Source: Hymenolepis diminuta (lineage: Eukaryota > Platyhelminthes > Cestoda > Cyclophyllidea > Hymenolepididae). From it: a DNA stretch of 64,000 bases. Within the stretch, counting starts at the first letter, position 1. Every line of letters begins with the position of its first letter. The notes beneath the pieces are model-generated. The model was given only the letters and a program-made list of their open reading frames with translations. It did not search any database and had not been told where the DNA came from. This document shows, in pieces, positions 46,201-61,600 of this stretch. Where the stretch lies: NCBI GenBank assembly GCA_900708905.1, contig CAADRB010000026.1:2298594-2362593 (forward strand), written 5' to 3'. A program made the translations under genes and the position numbers.

Positions 46201-47820
46201 TTCTAATAAGAAAAAGTAAACTTCTTCCAAAAGTATTTATAAATTTGTCTCCTATAAGATCAAAGTTCCCCATTGCCAATTTGGGTCCTCAATGTAATAG
46301 TAATTATAAAGCCGTAGATGGTTGAAGACCGTTCCCACATCCGGTTAAATATCAAAAGTTATAAGTCGGAGGGAAGGCAGGATACGTTTACTCTAAAGAT
46401 AAAAGTGTTTGCTGCCATGGTACTTGTTCTGAAGTCTATTTCAAGATTGGCTAAAAGAGCAGTACGAAGAAAATGACTTATCCGTTCGAGAGGTCGCTGT
46501 AAATTATGGGGGTATTTTTTTATTGAAAGGCTTCAGCGATTTATTAATTTGCAGTGAAGAGGTAATTTATAATTCCAATCTAGAAAATAATGTTTAATTA
46601 AAGACTTTGTAGCCAAAACAATTAAGTATCTTATTAACTTTCAGCGTATTCATGAACCTACATGTTTTTGAGAACAATAGGATCATTCATCAAGAAGATA
46701 TCTATAGCCTCATCGATGATAATACCCAGTGCCTTAAGCTTTGGCCTTGAGCACTATTATCACCTGTCCTACCCACGTAAAATTAATTAATTAGTTTCGG
46801 ATTCGAAGTAAATAGACACAGATTACCTGAGCCATACTTTAAACAAGAGATTATATTAACTTAATCTGGATTGAGTACTGAGGAAATAGTTTGTCGTAGG
46901 ATTAAAAAAAGATTTTCAAATTATAAAGGTGACCTTTCTGGATTGATATGCTGTTGATTTACTTGTTGATTAAGAACAAATACAGGAATCGGAATCAAAA
47001 ATTCATGCCCAATTTTTATTTGCATATAGTAATGATGGACAAGAAATTGCGACGGTTCTAACGGGTTTTTTAATCAGGGTTCGCTTAAGGAAACAAAGAT
47101 ATTTATTCACATAATGTTCACGCTGATAGGACAAGGACATTGATAACAGTTTGAGGTAGGTAAGTAGACAAGTCAAGGTAAATACATACGGTGGGTTCGA
47201 GACTATGTTTCATATCACGCTGAAGTTTGTTAAATTTGAATGACCGCCCCATATCAAGCAAAACACGGTGCACATATATCTCCATATCACATACAAATAT
47301 ATCATCCGTACCACCAAACTAGAAGTGTTGTGTCATTAATATCCTTTACTATAACTGGCCCACAAACACAACTGTGAAGAATCACGCGTTGCACTACCAA
47401 CTTCAAGTATATTCGCGTAAATAGATCTTAACTGATTATGGTACTTTAATTCACTTTTTGTGTTAATGTGTGAATTGGACGACACATAAAAGTTGTCAAA
47501 TGTATTTTTTAATCCAGTTTCGTCTAATATATGTATAAACCGTTAAGGAGATAACGGCATGACTACAAATTTTAAAAAAGAACAAAATGTGCATTGAAAC
47601 GGTGTACTTATCGGGCTTTCTAAGACTTCCTATTCAAAATAATTAGAACAATGGTAGACGTCGCATACAAGTTTGATAGTTCAAAGATCCTGTAGTCGAG
47701 CTTTATCTCTGTGATCTCTTTTTAAGAATATCTAGCTAATTGTATTAATACTGATCAATGGAACGACCATTAAATGGAATTTCTTTCCAGGCGGACTGCA
47801 GGATGTAGTCTCTCTATCTA
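43240..47820. other. 3' flank of the PPP1R3-like gene and gene-free DNA
   Basis: The first few hundred bases (43240-43450) are C/T-rich and are probably the 3' UTR; I could not place a convincing AATAAA near the stop. A short AAT microsatellite lies at 44015-44030. From 43900 on the sequence is AT-rich with only short, motif-free frames. Confidence 0.45.
44015..44030 (+). repeat. AAT microsatellite
   Basis: A short run of AAT units in the downstream flank of the PPP1R3-like gene. Confidence 0.7.
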
Positions 47821-48090
47821 GGATAAGGCGGAAATTCGATTAGCTCTTTCGATGGCTAGCAGGAACATCCAAAACATTACGATGGGACGAAAAATCTGGT
47901 GTGAAAGTAGACCAACTCTCTAGTCGTTCAACTATGCCAAAGGAGAGACTTTCCATAAGTAGGATTACGCTGGTATTTTGTTCAGTATATAGCCAACCGA
48001 TACTGTCAAAACAAAGGGAGAATATAAAGGGCACACATTATGCATTTTCCATTCAAGAGGCCACCGCAAAAATTACGACTGACAACTGAA
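47815..48090 (+). pseudogene. possible C-terminal non-LTR reverse-transcriptase scrap
   Basis: One frame gives KAEIRLALSMASRNIQNIT (47825-47881), and after a frameshift another gives WDEKSGVKVDQL. The order resembles the thumb region of LINE reverse transcriptases (EIR.R...AR..F..L...W......). No catalytic motif is nearby and the match is short, so chance is a real alternative. Confidence 0.25.
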
Positions 48091-48339
48091 TTAGATGATT
48101 GCTGTAAACCGTTTCCATTGAGAAGATTTAAGGAAAGTATCAATTTAATCTTAATTTTATTTTGTGAATTTCAAATAAAAGAACCTCTTATAACTCTTCC
48201 TCTTCGTATTTGCAGAAAAATCTTAAATTTGAACATTCCTGTTGCTCGATTCATCTGTTTAAGTATCACTCAAGTAAATTTCATGTCAAATGGTCTTGCC
48301 CTTGACATTTGCATCTTTAATAGACTTCCTACCTGATAT

Positions 48340-51300
48340 TTTGCATCAAGACCATAAAAATGATTGAGATTACTTTGGAAGTGTACATAACATAAATTAT
48401 TGATGACCTTGGATCCACCCATTCTATAAAAGGGACAATATGGCCATGATAAAACTTTTGTACGAAGTGTCATGATATGTTTTGATACGACCATAGTTTC
48501 TGTACACTTAACCATTTAAAATTCAATCTAAAATTCTTACTAATTTTACATATAAAATACAAAGCATATAAATAGTTTAAATGTTTGAATTAAAGTTACC
48601 ATTCATTAAAACAATAATTTTATCTGAAATTTATCTCGCTTCTATTGTTTTATAATAACAATTTACTGAATGGTTAGCAGCTTAAAAAGAATTAGAAGAA
48701 ATAAATTGAGAAGTCGTTTTTATGGCCACCATGATCTAATCGTACTTAGTACAAGAAATTTGGAGACGGTTTATTTTCAGATATGATAACCAACCATGTA
48801 GTTGCAAGTATCTGGTATTCATTGCAGTGAATGAAATAGAACATTTCGTGAAAAGCAAGATAGATATGAAATTGAAACGTCACCATATTTACAGCAGTCT
48901 CTCAAATTTGTCAGTCTATTCCACATCCACCTCCTCATCATGTCTATCTAAAATTTAATGCAAACAGAATCCTCAAGACAACCCATATTTGTAGTTATAC
49001 GGCTTTTAACTTTTGTTAACCTAGGAATTTAAATTAAGAAACTCTGAGATAGATTTTTAGCTCTTCTAGACTTCATGGTTAACAGTTTAAGGGTTAATCG
49101 CATGCCCCAACTAAATATTCAAGAGGGACACACATATAAGTAGTTAATGATGTCTCCTCATTAAATTTTCAGCCTTCTACTGATTTGTTAAGAATTTTAT
49201 ATCCTCTCTTTAGTTTAGGACACAGTGTATTTCCAAGACGCTACCCTTTGTTTATGAGGTAAAACGATGAAAACAAACCCCCAAGACACAGACCTTTTGT
49301 ACCTTGATCAAATAAACGTATTAAATTACTCTTAACCCTTTGGACTTCACGGGTACGAGGAGCTGGCAGTTTGGCGAAATGTGCTGGTTAATATGTAACC
49401 AGGGTTAACGATTAGCAGCTTAATACCATGGGGGTCCTAAGAGAAGTAGAAGACCCAGTGTTTTGCTGCGACAATAGGTGTTAATAATCTCAAATAACTA
49501 CCTATATGTTTTCTTCACAACAATCAATATCGTTTTCCCATAATAATATGTTTGTTGATTTTTATCAAAATGGTAAAATACTTTAATTCTTCTCCTGTAT
49601 TCAGATGAAAATTTTATTTTTTCTCCCTGCAGCAGCAACAACTTCATGTCAACTCAAAAACGTCTTTTTTATATTCAAACGGATCCAGTGGAGACGTAAT
49701 TGAATTGTAACTGTCCCTTCGAAAAAAACATTCTGTTTATTTTCTACATAGCTGTAAGACTTTATAGGACGTTTCGAGGGTTTGGTGATAATTTACTGAT
49801 TTAGGGTGGGTTCCTGAATTAGTTCAGCGTCCCACCAAGTGACTATAAAAATACTCTCAGCGTGCATATATTATGGAGTGACATGCGGAGATAGTTCAGT
49901 TTGACTTGATGTTAAGAGGAGTGTCATTCTATAAAGTACAGGAAAAGAAAAAACTGGTATGATAAATTAACAAAGTTTAGCCATCTCATCTCTACTATGC
50001 TAGAACTGTGAGTTGTTGAATGTCATGTAAAGATCTTGAAATTTGAATTTCATAACGTGAATTACTCATTATAAAATATTTTGCAACCTGAATGCTAAAA
50101 TTAAATGAAGACAATAAGATACCTTGACGTTGCTTTCAGTATCCTTTTGATCCCTTCCTGTTATCGTTTGTTGGACTATCTATTAACTGTTTCGATTATT
50201 TTCCATAATTAAAGTCATAAATTTTTCCTATTGTTGTGGGTAGCTAAGATAATAATGACAGTGAATGTCAAACAGATTACATTAACCTAATCCTTAAAAG
50301 TAGCTGTCTATGAGCAATTTCTTGAGTTCATATTATCCCCAAAAATCGGGTAACTGTACAATCTTTTAAATTTTATATAACAAACATATAACATCTAAAC
50401 ATACGATAATTCATTTCAGTAATGCGCGTCGGGATTAAATATCTAACACCTCATCTCTGCATTTTATCCTTTATAAAAATTAGACTTTCGTAATGGAAAT
50501 AGTTTTGTCTAATCTCTCCTATTTCTGCATCTATTGGAGGTGGAACCTTTTAATTAATAGTACTCAGGCTAATTAAAAGAAATAAAACATTTTGATTAAC
50601 ACGACTCAAAGCCAAAGAATCCATGCTTTGAACTGAGATAATGATTCACATTCGACAGATAGTCACCAATTCACATATCACTCTACTCTTGACATCATGG
50701 CCGGTAGTCTAAATAAAAATCGGTCGGCCCTGTGACTGGATGACCTTCAACTGTCGATTATATGAAGAGGTTTTCATTCTTATAAATATCTATTTTTAAG
50801 GTTACAAACTATCAAGACGGTAAAAATAGGCGTCCAACCCCGCCTCTGTTTTTTCTATTTTATCTGTACTTATGATAAAGATGGTTAGCCTTGTGTAATA
50901 AGCCCATTTATTAATGGATCATATCGGGGATACGAATCAGACAAAAAGAGGGGTAGCTTAAAACTTCTAGCGTGTTGAAGAGAAAGGTGTGTGATCAATT
51001 GTTTACTCATACTGTTCCAGCATTTACTCGCAATGTCTGGTTTCGAAACTCTGGAGACATTTTTCCTTAATTTATAGGGTCATTTTGAATTTGAATTGAT
51101 TATGAGAAATCGTATATCATGTTTTACTGTCATTCTATAATTCGTTATTTTAAATTCAGTATGAGATTCAATGCTTATGGCATTACAGTTTGTGAACCTA
51201 TTGTGCTCAGCTAAAAAAACGAGAAGAAATGACTTAATGACAACATTTAATTCCGCCTGAATATAAAATAATATTCACCCACTAAAATATCTATTTTTAG

Positions 51301-54300
51301 CTCTTCAGCTCCTTTCTGTTCATTAATTAAAGTACTCTTTGAGAACTCCTTAATAGAAGGCATCGCTTTGGAATGGCACAAAGTTGCTTCCCAGTTCTTT
51401 TACTTTAAAGCTTTTTTTGAATCTTTAGATATCAGGGATAATTAGAAAGAAACCTTGCACAAAGATGTGGCTAAAACAAATCAATTAAGACGTCAACGAA
51501 GTCCTTGGTTTGACCGGGCGGTCATGACTAAAACAGTCAGAAATGCGAATTTCTTTCTCTGATGGTGTAATTTTTTTCTTTTTAAGGAAATTAGAGTGAA
51601 GACGGTGAAATGCAAAGCTGCCTGCTGAGTGTGATATTTTTCACAGAGAAGATAGCAATACTTTTGCATCATGTTCTGTTCCTTGGGTGCAGCTATCAAC
51701 AAGGACTTCCAATGCCCAATTTCCGGTTGATTTAGGTGTAACAGAGGACTAAGGACATCAGAACATTATCCCTTAATTGCCATCATATTAAAAGAGGATT
51801 TCTGAAAAAATATTTAATAGTATCAACTGAGCTTGTAGGAAGTGAAATTAATGATTCCTGTGAATCAAACTATTTCCATATAACTATAGCTGTTCGTCCA
51901 TATGTTCGATCAATATATGTATACTTTCATTTTAAATAGATGGTCATATACATTTCGAAGGTATATTCATTATTTTAACCACCTCATAATGTCTTCTGCT
52001 TAATGTAGAATATTTAATGTTATAGACACTGTCAGAATCGCAATGGATGGGGCACTATGTTAAAAATGAAAGTTCTAAGTTTAAAATAACAGGCCTAATT
52101 CATTTTTTGCATACGGCAACCATGCAAAGTACATTATCAAAGTATGACAAATATAGCTAAATTTCAATCAGCGGTTTCAGATAACCATCATTACAATATT
52201 CACTATTAGTAATGGCTATTCCTTTTTTATCGTAATATCTGGGAACTATTCAAAATGCAGACACGTATTCCTCGTCTCTATTGACGAAATTTGAAATTGT
52301 TTATTTCATTAATACTATAATTGTTTATCTCAAGGTTGGCAGATTTATTTGTACTTTTCTATTTTCTCCGTAGAAAAATTGCCCCTTTTTAATGCCTTAC
52401 TTTTTGGTTGAATTGCTAAGTGAAAATATTATTTTTTAAGACCCTAATTAGAAAAAACTGTAAAACATCAAAAAATTGACCCAAATGAGTAGCCAAGATA
52501 TAGTGTTATTTTTTAATGGTTATATGTTTTCTTCAGGGCTAAAATTGGTAAATTTTTTCTCACGAATTATTAATAAATAGTACAACTGTGCTTTGAAGAG
52601 TAAACAATTCAATTAATATAATGTTCCTCTCTTAGAAAAATAAAATTATTATTTTGTAATTCTACTGTATTTCACAAGCATTTTGGAGCAGGTTACTAGT
52701 TGAGTGTTGCCAAAATCCTTTTTTGAAAACACGCTTAGCAATTAATAATCTAATTTTAATAAAATTCAATGCCTCAAACTAGTAAGAAGTTTGAGACGGT
52801 AAATTAGTGATCGTATTTGAAGGTATCAGATAGATGACAACTATTTTGTAACCACCAAACCCAAAAAGCGTCTTAGTGTGGTGGTGAAAATAAATTTGAA
52901 GATGTTATTCATTGGGGGAAAATTAACAAACTGGGTAAAGGTGAATGGAATATTTTTATTTATTTATATTTATTTAAAAACATATAGAGGAAACGAACTG
53001 AACAATGGGATATATAATTTTCAAATCCTACTACAATGAAGAAAGAGATTTACGAGCCTTTCTGATTATCTTTTCTGTATTTTGACAATCCCTTCGATCT
53101 TTAAACTGTGTTTCCTGTTGTGAAGGTTATATTCATGGAAACTATTTGTTTACACTTCGTAGAGTAGCCTTGAATTTGGAATAAATATGTGACAGTACAA
53201 ATTCGGCAGCGAAAAAATATAAATGTGGCTCCAAAGCCTATTTTTTCTTTGCTCGCTTACGGTACATGATAAGAAGACTTTAAGCCGATAGCGCTCAGAA
53301 GGGTCCAAGTATTGGTTGATAATAGCTAGTGCAATGATCGATAATTTAACATAATACTGCTAATGATATGGTACAGTGAAAATTAAATAAAATATATCGC
53401 AATAACGGCTATTGAAAAGAATAAAAAATCGTTTTCACTGTTGATCCGGTAATTGAGACTAATACTTGTAAAAAGTGGAGAAAATGTTGATACCACATTT
53501 CCCAACTCGGCGTATACATCTTTGAAACCTGGAACAGAGAGTACTTTTGAAAACTTTTACTAATTGAACTGCAATTTCCATAATGATCAATCCTATCGCG
53601 CCTTGGGAGGTCTTTTTAATTGATGAGGAGTGCACAAGTTATGTTAAAATCTGAAACACTAAGATGCGTATATAATAGCCAATTTGGAATGCCTTCACTG
53701 CAACCATTGTGGGTTTCAAGATAATGCATAAATACAATGCACTTACGTTCAGAGCTATTCACTGAATTGCTATTACTTATGCCCATTTCAAGTTGGTAAA
53801 AATACCATTATTTCTAAAATTCTGTATTTTCATTCAATATATGAAACAGATAAAACCAAGGCATCCAAGATCTCATATAATACAGAAACAACATGAATGA
53901 ATAAATCGAAATGACCTCAGGACTTAATTAAGGTTAAACTTGCAACTTTTGGAGAGCATATAAAATGGAGGATCATGAAGCATTTCTATAAAGAAATTAA
54001 AAGTAGGGATTCACTCCATCAAAAGAGTATAAATTCATTTGGTTATTGGAGTTAGATGTTGGATTTTGTTTCATATGAATATAATACTTTGCTTTATTTA
54101 CAGAGATTACGAATTTCAAATTTCCCGGTTTGAGTTCTGAAAACACAATTTAAGTGTGTCCGTGTGATTAAAAACACTCAAGTACTTGGAAATCCGAGTA
54201 ACTATTTTAGATATTATTTATGGTACAGTAATAAACATCATGACAAATCTTCGCCTTGTATTTGTTTTATCAGTCACTTCTATTTAGACTTTGCTATTGT

Positions 54301-57300
54301 CTAGCAACAATAGCTGTCGTGTCATCAAAAGGTGCGTTTCTTGACCTCTTTGTATCTATATTAGCCATTGCTTGATCGTATGATGGAGAGTTTTTAACAG
54401 GTATAATATAATTTTTCGAAGTCACCCATATCTTTGCTTTATTTTTATAGTGTTTAGCTCTTTTAAAGATACAGTTTTATTGTTCAACTAAACAAGTTAA
54501 TACAATATAAAAGGATAGGGCTTTTCAGCACTTATTATGGAAAGAGTGATAAAACCGTAGCTTGCTGGCGATGTTACGTCCTGATTCGCCTTAGAAAGTT
54601 AAAAAATCAGTAAAGGCATAGACAATCCTTAACTCACTGAGAAGAGTCTTAATTATGACAAGCTTCACAAATGTTAAACATACAAAAACTAAGCCCGAGG
54701 TTTGATGGATGGGGCACAATCGATAACAAAATAGCGTTAGTTCAGAGAAAGAGTAGGAAATCAGCCATTAAAGCATCAGGAAGGGGAGAATCGTACGAGC
54801 ACGCAGATCTTAAAGTACTGGTGTGGTTGTCTCGCCATAGACATAAACTAACGTTGCCACTTTTTTTGTAGATTAATAAATTTCGGTTTGATTGGTCATT
54901 CCACTGTAAAGAGTGCTTTATGATTTCAAATCAGACAGAAGTGCATGTGACTATTGTGCTATTGACACATTAGATGATGTCAAAACAATACATTCTAAGA
55001 GTTTCATAGTACTCATTTTGAATGCAGAGATGATAGCTAATGTTCAGACACTTTCATTCTACCTCTATGTGTTATGCAGATGAACAGTTCAATCACTTGA
55101 CATGTTCAAGGATATGCATCAACATTATCGCTATGCCATGTAAGTTTCGTATTTTAATTAACTTAACACACTTAAGGGCTGATAAATCATCACGGAGTAG
55201 ACAAAGGAGTAATAATTTTCCATTTCGTTTAGGAAAGCGTTTTGTAGCGCTACTCTTGGGTAGATAGCGGCACCATGAATCCTTCCTGGTCAGACTCAAC
55301 TTCAGATACCATCTAATTAGTGCATTTGGACTCTCTGCTCATCGGTATGTGCCGATGGGTCACGAGCTCGTGAGATTTGATATGGCAGATGTATGCGGTA
55401 ACCAATTTGCCACTGACGCATAAGGTAAAGTTCTTTTTATCTTTTTAAACTACCGATTTTATTCTTGCACGGCCAATTTTTGTTAGTATAATTATAGGCG
55501 TTCAATACTCTTTTAAAACAGGCAATTCACACAAGTTTGTCCTGGACAGCACAACATCAGTCTTGAGATTAGTCATTACAAAAGCTCAAAAGGAAAACTG
55601 CGGTCTAAATATAAATTACCCCGAGGCATCGTAATAAGCATACCTTTTAGGGTGCAAAAATGTGAAAGATTTATTAGTTCAAGCATATTCCACCACTTAC
55701 TCTGCACATTAATTTTCCACGCACAGGTTATTATTTCTAACTCACCTCTTCAAAATATTCTTGATTGTAACTGATGATGGCATTTCTCCAAGTCCACAGA
55801 AGGAAACTTAGTATTTTAATCCAGAATTGCTTTACTTAGCAATTAAAGCCCCACAGTATTCCAACATCTGTGATGTGACTTTATTCTCTGAGTTGGACTA
55901 TTATTTTGATTCAGTTAATGGTTCTTACCAATTTTCTACCCCTTTCGTTGGCTCTTTTGTATCTGGTTCATCCCTCCGCCTCGGGTTCATCAGTTTTCTC
56001 CATCGCATGAAATTTGCGGATTGAATTGGAATCGGTCAGTCAGCTTGACACTTTCCTTTTCTTCTAATACAATAAATACACTGCTATTTTTATCCCTCTT
56101 TCTTTCTTGAGGAGACAGAGTTCGTGCAGATGGAAAGTGCTAAGATCAACAAATTTTTATTTTCCTAAACCGGTCTTCCTCCGATATAGTGGGTTTTTAA
56201 TTTCCAGTAAATTCTTTATTAATCTCTGTTGGTTCAACTTATTTCATTTTCTTCGAATTAAAATTTCATCCATATTTCCTAAGCACAAAAATTTTCCATA
56301 TAAATATTTATTCACTTTCCTACTGTGAGTCAGCCCAACCTTACCATTCAGATCGTCAATTGGGACTCTGCGTTAATCATGAACTGCAATTGAATAACTC
56401 GGGCTGCACCCAAGTACAAAAATCTCGTTGAGTCAGCGCGGCCTGACTAATCAAGTGTTTACAGTTGTCCGACTCAGTTTGTTTATCTTCAATCCCAAAG
56501 TACTAAAATCGTCTCTGTGAGCTCACATATCACAACTGCTGCGTCTAAAGTATCTGTATCCCACTGCGCCAGCGGTAATCACCAGGAACTGCATGCCACT
56601 CCATTTCTCTTGGTCTCATCTCTCATTAAGTAGATTGCTACTAATGAATGTTCTTGATAATTCATGCTGGATAATCTGAATATTTTGACATAAATATTAA
56701 ATGATCATTTGATTGCGGACAGGCCAATCACATGCTTTTGGCCAACAGGGTGTGGACGGAGTAAGGAGTGGCCTTTAGTGCTCATTTAAACACTATTTAT
56801 CATGTTCTTATTTTTTTGTTCTACCCATTTAATTCCGTTAATCACATTGGCATATAGAAAGGAAATGATGTGAAATTTGACTAAAACAACGCATTGATAG
56901 TGATAAACACATCAATAATCTGTGGGATTTTCGGAATTTTCACATCTCAAAATCCCAACATGTCACTTGTACACAAATGGTAATATCACAACCACTTTGT
57001 GTGTCGTCATGCTTAAAAAACTTTACTGATATGGTCGAAAAGAAGGTTAGCACATAAACGTGTACGCTAATTCTACATTACTTGGGTCAACTAAAGTGCG
57101 TTTAGAATTATTCAGTTTTATAATAATAAAGCCTTTGACAATTCCATGAATTTTATCACTTTACGTTCCGTTGTAATTTTCAATTCCATTTGCCTCTATG
57201 AATTCTGACACTTAATTTAGAAACATTGGTCTGTAGAACAGTAGCCATTACGAAGTAAAACCAAACGGAATTTGATCCAAACAGCGACGGTAATTAAAAA

Positions 57301-58190
57301 TGGCCGTTCATATACTCGTAATATTAAAATTACTTATGCGAATATTTAGGTCATGTGAGAAGATCTCTTAGCGGAAAATCTGGGTTACAAGTTTTCATAT
57401 GATTTCGAAGCCATCCTCTTTTCATATAAATTTTTTAGCACAAAGAAGAAGTCTACCAGCTGGCGGTTCATTTTTGGATTTGTGAATCGATTCACTAGTA
57501 CCTCCTCAACTCGAGTTCATCTACAAAGAGTCAATGGCACCGAGAATCTTTTACGTATATATTTAAGTTGTGGTTGATGTTCAGTAATATGCAGAATAGA
57601 ATCCCTTGTGGGATTCATCATCCAACTCTCACCTTCTTTCTCACTGAGCACCTGTTTGGAGACCACTTAAAGTTGTCTTAATTAACTCCTCAAATGTGCA
57701 CATTTAGAGGCACCTACGTTAGGTAAGTTGTATTTCAAAGGTACCCTTTTTGTACCTCATATTCTCTGTGAAGATCTGCCTATAGATGGAATCTTTGACT
57801 TTGTAATTTTATGGCAAAATTTTTCAGAGCGACTATTTCTGCTAGAACCTTAAAACCCTCTTCTCTCTGTGCTGCGTAATCCTAACCTCATTCTGAACGG
57901 CCTTTAATCTATTATCACCTACCCTACCACAGATAGCTGTAGATAAACGGCGCAGAAAGACTAGTACAATAAATGTTTCCAATACCTTTACTCTAATTTT
58001 GGTCGATAATACTTCCGATTTTACAATAGAACTAAATTTTCTTGGTTATCTTTTGGCCTTTATGATATTTAATTTCACAGCACCATCGGCTAGACCTTTT
58101 TAATCACTGACTCGCCAGTGTTGGTGAAAGCGCTAGTTCGACTAACCATTTATTTGGAGAGATGATTAATCCAGATTTACACCAACGTAC
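48340..58190. other. long gene-free interval
   Basis: Almost 10 kb of AT-rich DNA in which I recognise no gene. Open frames at 51493, 54671, 55040, 55827 and 56107 are short, without motifs, and overlap frames on other strands. Patches near 49310-49460, 54660-54870 and 55250-55430 are less AT-rich and may be old repeats, but I cannot name them. Confidence 0.5.
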
Positions 58191-58199
58191 ATCCAGACT

Positions 58200-58680
58200 G
58201 TTTTATCATGCCATTTCCATCACATATTTCTCAAAGATAATATTAAATCTTTGAAGAAGCTCTTTAGCTTGTTCAATCGATGGAGTGATACGAAATAGGT
58301 CATCTACATTTTCAAGTACTGAAGAACTCAACTGACTTTCAAATTCTCACAGATTGCATATTCTTCATTTAATATTAACTGGAATACTATATTGAAGAGT
58401 AGCGGGCCTTCCTTGGATTTTGTCTGTCGCCTCTCTCCATAGCAATAATTTATTCGGGTTTCTGATGTGGCCATTCGGAATATTAAGGAATTGTCTGATG
58501 AAACTGATTCTACTTCAGGGCAGCTTAAATTTACTAATATACAAGACTGGATATTTGATCCGAGTTTAATAAGCTTATTTAAGTCCGTCAAAACTATCTC
58601 AACCGTCTTACCTTCAAAGAGACAAATGGGGAAAAATTCCATTTAGAAAGTCTCCACCAATGACAAGATATGCCTTCATT
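58200..58680 (-). pseudogene. decayed non-LTR (LINE) reverse-transcriptase fragment
   Basis: In one minus-strand frame ending at 58328 there is a segment with SSDNSLIFRMATSETRI, a degraded GVKQGCPLSP-like stretch (GERRQTKSKEG), and then PLLFNIVFQLILNEEYAI. The latter matches the conserved SPLLFNIVFxxIL block of LINE reverse transcriptases. After a frameshift, another frame (about 58315-58200) reads LENVDDLFRITPSIEQAKEL followed by LQRFNIIFEKY, i.e. the catalytic YADD box (here NVDD) and the following helix. The order and spacing are those of RT palm blocks. Frameshift, stops and the altered box show it is dead. Upstream and downstream parts are not recognisable. Confidence 0.6.
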
Positions 58681-58689
58681 TTAAATTTT

Positions 58690-61600
58690 GTGTCATGCCT
58701 TTCTTTCTTTAGACGAATAAGTTAAAAAATTTAGGCGGTCAATTTGGCATAAATTTTGCCTTATTAATTAGTTTCATTTTGGAAAATATGTAAGTCAGGA
58801 CCTGAAGAAAAAAATTATTCACAAAAATTATTAATTTATGAAAGAGAGCACAATATTTAACTATTGTATTCGAAGTAGGCATAAAAGTAATGGAGAGTTA
58901 TTATTAGTAATTTCAAAGTATTCATACACTCTAGGTATATTTATTTGAACCAATAATGTTAAAGTCAGAATCTAGGTATCCAAATCAATAATATTTCCAC
59001 ACAGTGAACTTTATATTTAGATACCTATCAGAAGCTTCATAGACTTTGACTATAAGTGTCACTTAAACGGTTAGAATAGTTTCGACTATTAATGAAAATA
59101 TTGTTGTAAGAGCTGATAATTCTTTTTCCAAACATATCAGTTTGTTAAAAGAACGTATTTAAAGCCTTATATATTTGTAATTTAACCTAAATAAAACTAA
59201 ACTTAATCCTCTTTTCTTCTGTCAGTTGGATGCATTTTGCGGCTCCTTTGACTCTATGTTGTATGTAAAATATTAACATTAATTATGCCCCACTGCCTTG
59301 AACTAGGTCAATATTTGGAGTTCTCTTATAAAGGCAAAATAATTTGTCTTTTGAGGAGATTTGAATAAGATTAAATAATAATCCTTTTACGATTTGGTTA
59401 TCTGAAACTACATACGAATTTATGAATCGAAAGGGAGATCTATAGTCATTCACGTCTAGACCTTCTAAACGAACAGTTAACTGAGTTTGGCTGAGTCCAT
59501 TTCGACCGCCAAATGATGATTTCAGATAGAAAAAATATTTTGGCCATTTGGAATTCTAGATATCTAGAACATTTTAGATACCCTTGGAGGAATTTCTTCT
59601 AAAATCTGTCTATCATCATTCATTTTGTTGCACTTTCTAGCGGACTATTTCATGATATTTGTTAATCGCACCCAAACTTCCACCAACTTTTCTTTAAGAA
59701 AAGTGCATATCAGCAGCACCTTGTTCTCCTTTTCTTTCACATTTTTTGATCTCTTTAATAAAAAAAATATTTTTTTTTGCTTTTAAGAGGTTCTCACTAT
59801 TAACAAACGCCTCATTCTACACCCTTCACTTTTGGTGTTAATTCCATCATAAATGAATACTGATATTACTTCGTTTAGTCATATTTCAAGTTTTCCATGC
59901 TTTTAAAGACCTTGAACTCCAAACAGTCGGTTAAATAAATGAAGAAGAACTATTTAGTAACCTTGTGTCGTATTCACAGTTAATCCTCATCTCAGTTCAC
60001 TTAAAGTCTTTAATCAGTCTCTTACCTATCTTATATTGGCATCACCTTTCTCTGCCTATGGCTCATTCCTCAGCTCTCAAACTGTTTCTCGACTTGTCCT
60101 AGTTGGCCTATCGAGCTTTAATTTTTTCTACCTAAGCGCATTTTTGACTTATTAATTAGGAGGCTTGGATCTTCTCTGTTTATTCTCCCTCAATGAGAGC
60201 TTTCAACCGTTAATTTTGTTTATTTTCTATTTTGTCGTGGAATATTCTCCTTATCCTAAGTTGGTAAATTCTTAAGGTCTTTGTCTTTGAAACGAATTAA
60301 GAAAGATAATGCAGCATTTGAGACCATTTGTACTTCCTGTTTTTCTTTGTTCGAACAATTAACCCTACATTTCGTAGATTTGTCTTACAAGGAGAATAGG
60401 AAATTAGAATGCCATCGCCTATAGGACACACAAGGATAAATTTGGTGCCCTTGAGAGCACGATTTGAACACATGAGCTTTGTGAATAGCGAACAAAGTAA
60501 TAACTATCCTCACCTCCACCAATGTCTGCTACGCTAAAGAACACAAACGGGCGAGTACGAACACAAAAAAGCCAATATCCAGTGGCATTTTGGATTTGTG
60601 TTGAAATTTTAAATTGAAATGTGCATATATGTGTGCATAAACAGGTTATAGCAAAACACGGCTGAATATTATTATTGATTAGTGCAGGAAAACGGGAGAG
60701 ATTTGTACTTGAAGGTCATTCACGCGGGGGGCAGGAGGAGTTGCCATAATGTACTTTTCAGTTTTCCATTTAGTTTATTATGCCTTCTAAATACGAATGG
60801 AGAGAGCGCATATGAAATTTGAGTTTTGATAGTTGGCAAATTGAAATCCATGGAGAATTAATTGCTGGATTATTCACGTTGCAAAGTATTATTTTTTATT
60901 CAATTCAATTTAATTCAACCTCCGACTGTTTGAAGGAACATTCCGTTAGAACCATTATAAGGTACCCGAAAATTTGAAATGGTTTGTGAAAAATGAAAAA
61001 TAATGCAAACATTTCGCCCTGAAAATCGATATTTGATACAACTGTCACCCAATTACCTTTAGAGCTAAGCTCCAACTGAGCTTTGCATTTACAAATATCT
61101 TAGAGGTGCTTTAGGGCAAAGAGGCATCATTCACTACTCAAACTATATTAAAACTTTTTGCGGTTCAACAGCAAAATCTGAAACCTTCACTTTTTTTTAT
61201 CCTAAGTAATATGGAAAAATATGCATTCATCGATCTAACACGTATATTTAACCTGAAATTTTGATCAAATTGGATAAATAGAATTCCATTGGACAAAGCA
61301 AATCTTAATTATTAGCGAATTCTGGGATTGTTTGCGTATATTAAATCACTGAACCCATTAAGGAAATATAGGAAGAGAGGAGAAGTCTTCAATCTCTCCT
61401 GTGAGAATCCCATTCGGTTAGACCTCCTAATAGATTGCAGGCTAGAATCGGCATTGTCTAGTAGTGCGGATCTGTATTATATATCCACATCACTGAAAGT
61501 AAAGCAGACGAGACAATTCATTTATTTGGGAAACTTTTGTCAATTCACACTCGCTATAGAGTAGCCATGAATATATTGGATTAAAACCGCACATCTCTTA

